From Pseudomonadota bacterium (GTDB lineage Bacteria; Myxococcota; Polyangia; Polyangiales; Polyangiaceae), in assembly GCA_023419055.1 (NCBI GenBank), contig JAEZYO010000038.1:1-5442 (forward strand): a DNA stretch of 5,442 bases, in the 5' to 3' direction. Position numbers and translations under genes: made by a program. Under the pieces are notes generated by a model that made no database searches, was not told where the DNA came from, and saw only the letters and a list, made by a program, of their open reading frames with translations. This document shows positions 4,286 through 5,442 of this stretch, piece by piece. The stretch's first letter is position 1, and every line of letters starts with the position of its first letter.

Positions 4286-5442
4286 ATGGCTGACGAGAGC
4301 TCATCGCGGAAACCCACTCCCCGTTCCGGGAGGTCGATGCCGCCACCGCCTCCGGTGCGGTCGAAGCCAGTTTCCAGCAAGCCCGGACCGAAGAGCACCC
4401 CGCCGCCGCCTCCGGTGCGGAAGCGAGTGAGCGCAGCGCCGCATCCGCCGCGCGCCGAGGAGACGGGCTCTTCCCCGCGGGCTTCAGCGCCGAGCCCCGA
4501 GGTCGCCGGGACGCTCCCGCGCCCGCCGGGCGTTCCGTCGAACGACGCGGCGCCGAAGATGTCCGCAGCTCCTCCGCCGCCACCCGTGAGGAGCCGCGTT
4601 CCGGCACCCCCGACTCGTGAGCCCGCGGCTTCTCGTGGCCCCGCGCCGCCGCCCGCCCGCGCGCCGGAGCCCGTCTCCGGGCCGGTGTCGAAGGCGCCGT
4701 CGCCGCCAACGCCTCCGGCTCCCGCGGTGCGACCTCCGACGCCGCCGTCGCCTCCTTCTCCTCCGACTCCGAGCCCCGAGGCCTCTCAGGTCTCCGTGGC
4801 GAAGCCCGTTCCGACAAAGCTGCCGACCGAAGCGCAGGCGGCCGCGACTTCGGTAACCCGCGCCGCGATCGAGGCGCGCTCCATTTCGGCGCGCACCATG
4901 ATCGACGGCTTCGAGCGCGAGCTCGCGACGAACCCGGTTCCGCAGCGAGCGGGGCGCCTGCACTACGAGTGCGCGCGCCTCTTCGAGAGCCCGCTCGGCG
5001 ACCTGGCGAAGGCGAGCGAGCAGTATCAGAAGGCCCACGCGCTCTTGAGCCACCACTTGCCGAGCGTGCAGGGCGCGCGGCGCACGCTGGTCGCGCAAAA
5101 GAACTTCATGGGGTCGCTGCCGCTCTTCGACGCGGAGATCCGCATGACCTCGGATCCGCGGCGCAAGGCGCTCGTGTATTTCGAGAAGGGCGCCGTGCTC
5201 GAGGAGATGGGGCAGAAGCCGCAGGCGCGCGAGGCCTACGAGGCGGGCCTCGAGCTCGACAAGACCGACCCCACCTTGCTCAAGGTCGTGGAGCGCGTCG
5301 CGCTCGGCGCCAAGGCCTGGGACGGGCTGGATCGCACCTACGAGCGCGCGGCGAACGTGTTCGAGTCGGATCCTCGCCACCGCGCCGCCGTGATCGCCGA
5401 AAGGGCGCGCCTCGCCGAGGTGCGGAAGAACGACCACAACTC
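4286..5442 (+). CDS. Proline-rich tetratricopeptide (TPR)-repeat protein, 5' part (runs off the right edge)
   Basis: The frame is open without a stop from ATG 4286 to the window end: 385 codons plus two bases. Residues 1 to about 165 are low-complexity Pro/Ala/Ser/Arg, with PPPPPVR at 19-25, 39-45 and 96-102 and PxxP runs near 138-163. No signal peptide or membrane segment is visible. From about 190 the composition changes to charged, alanine-rich helices. The clearest TPR unit is about 295-329, with Y298, G302, A314 and Y318 at consensus positions, ending near DKTDP. Weaker units lie on both sides (LHYECARLF...ASEQYQKAHALL and WDGLDRTYERAANVF). TPRs usually mediate protein-protein contacts; no partner or function can be named. 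Opposing frames on the minus strand are proline/arginine-rich shadows, whereas this frame yields recognisable TPR helices. ATG 4286 lacks a Shine-Dalgarno; ATG 4337 (M18), preceded by GGGAGG, is an alternative start. The gene is divergent from pyrC, with no evident functional link. Confidence 0.85.
   Translation, partial: MADESSSRKPTPRSGRSMPPPPPVRSKPVSSKPGPKSTPPPPPVRKRVSAAPHPPRAEETGSSPRASAPSPEVAGTLPRPPGVPSNDAAPKMSAAPPPPPVRSRVPAPPTREPAASRGPAPPPARAPEPVSGPVSKAPSPPTPPAPAVRPPTPPSPPSPPTPSPEASQVSVAKPVPTKLPTEAQAAATSVTRAAIEARSISARTMIDGFERELATNPVPQRAGRLHYECARLFESPLGDLAKASEQYQKAHALLSHHLPSVQGARRTLVAQKNFMGSLPLFDAEIRMTSDPRRKALVYFEKGAVLEEMGQKPQAREAYEAGLELDKTDPTLLKVVERVALGAKAWDGLDRTYERAANVFESDPRHRAAVIAERARLAEVRKNDHN
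4328..4333 (+). promoter_or_regulatory. Possible Shine-Dalgarno for an internal start (M18) of the TPR gene
   Basis: GGGAGG is followed by three bases and an in-frame ATG at 4337-4339. The spacing is short, but the match to anti-Shine-Dalgarno is much better than anything before ATG 4286. If used, the protein would begin directly with MPPPPPVR and lose 17 residues. It could also be chance within a Gly/Arg-coding stretch. Confidence 0.3.
4340..4597 (+). repeat. Three copies of a PPPPPVR-(S/K)-(K/R) coding motif
   Basis: The copies lie at 4340-4366, 4400-4426 and 4571-4597 and encode PPPPPVRSK, PPPPPVRKR and PPPPPVRSR. The first two start exactly 60 bp (20 codons) apart and differ at one base over 21 bases, which looks like recent local duplication or sequence homogenisation. 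The third keeps the peptide but uses different codons (CCT first, AGG for Arg), so the peptide rather than the DNA seems to be preserved there. A proline run followed by basic residues resembles ligands of polyproline-binding domains; this is a resemblance only. Confidence 0.7.

Noticed and set aside
4188..5437. Two minus-strand open frames (4188-4817 and 4484-5437) opposite the TPR gene
   Set aside because: They give arginine-rich low-complexity products without domains, whereas the plus frame from 4286 yields TPR helices, an open frame to the window edge and a sensible composition change.
1..5442. tRNA, rRNA, CRISPR array, insertion sequence, integrase or defence-system genes
   Set aside because: I looked on both strands and saw no tRNA cloverleaf, no regular spaced repeats, no terminal inverted repeats and no such protein motifs. 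The S23-family fragment is not flanked by visible 23S rRNA sequence.

Overview
The window is GC-rich DNA with strong G/C preference at third codon positions, frequent GTG starts and very long spurious open frames on the opposite strands. Together with a long proline-rich TPR protein, this suggests a Myxococcota-type (deltaproteobacterial, possibly Polyangia) genome. That placement is inferred from style; there is no rRNA or other marker in the window.

Layout. Bases 1-216 (+) are the 3' end of a gene for a four-helix-bundle protein of the 23S rRNA intervening-sequence (S23) family. It converges on a leftward three-gene block, with 36 bp between the two stop codons; a small imperfect hairpin lies there. 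The block reads, in transcription order, pyrC (4162-2798), carA (2801-1671) and rimO (1674-253). Each junction is a 4-bp start/stop overlap (GTGA between pyrC and carA, ATGA between carA and rimO), so the three genes almost certainly share one mRNA with coupled translation. A 123-bp divergent intergenic region (4163-4285) separates pyrC from a rightward gene that starts at 4286 and runs off the right edge. That gene encodes a protein with a roughly 165-residue proline-rich low-complexity N-terminus followed by helical TPR-like repeats.

How the genes work together. CarA supplies the glutaminase half of carbamoyl-phosphate synthetase and PyrC closes the dihydroorotate ring, so both serve de novo pyrimidine synthesis. 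Their partners CarB and PyrB are not in the window. RimO, a radical-SAM enzyme that methylthiolates ribosomal protein S12, is tied to these two genes by the overlap, which links pyrimidine supply with ribosome modification at the expression level. The catalytic residues I could check in all three enzymes are intact. The flanking genes have no obvious functional link to this block.

Most of the window is ordinary core metabolism. The less ordinary points are the pyrC-carA-rimO coupling, the proline-rich TPR protein with its repeated PPPPPVR motif and uncertain start, and the separation of carA from carB and of pyrC from pyrB. I saw no tRNA, rRNA, CRISPR array, insertion sequence or phage signature.
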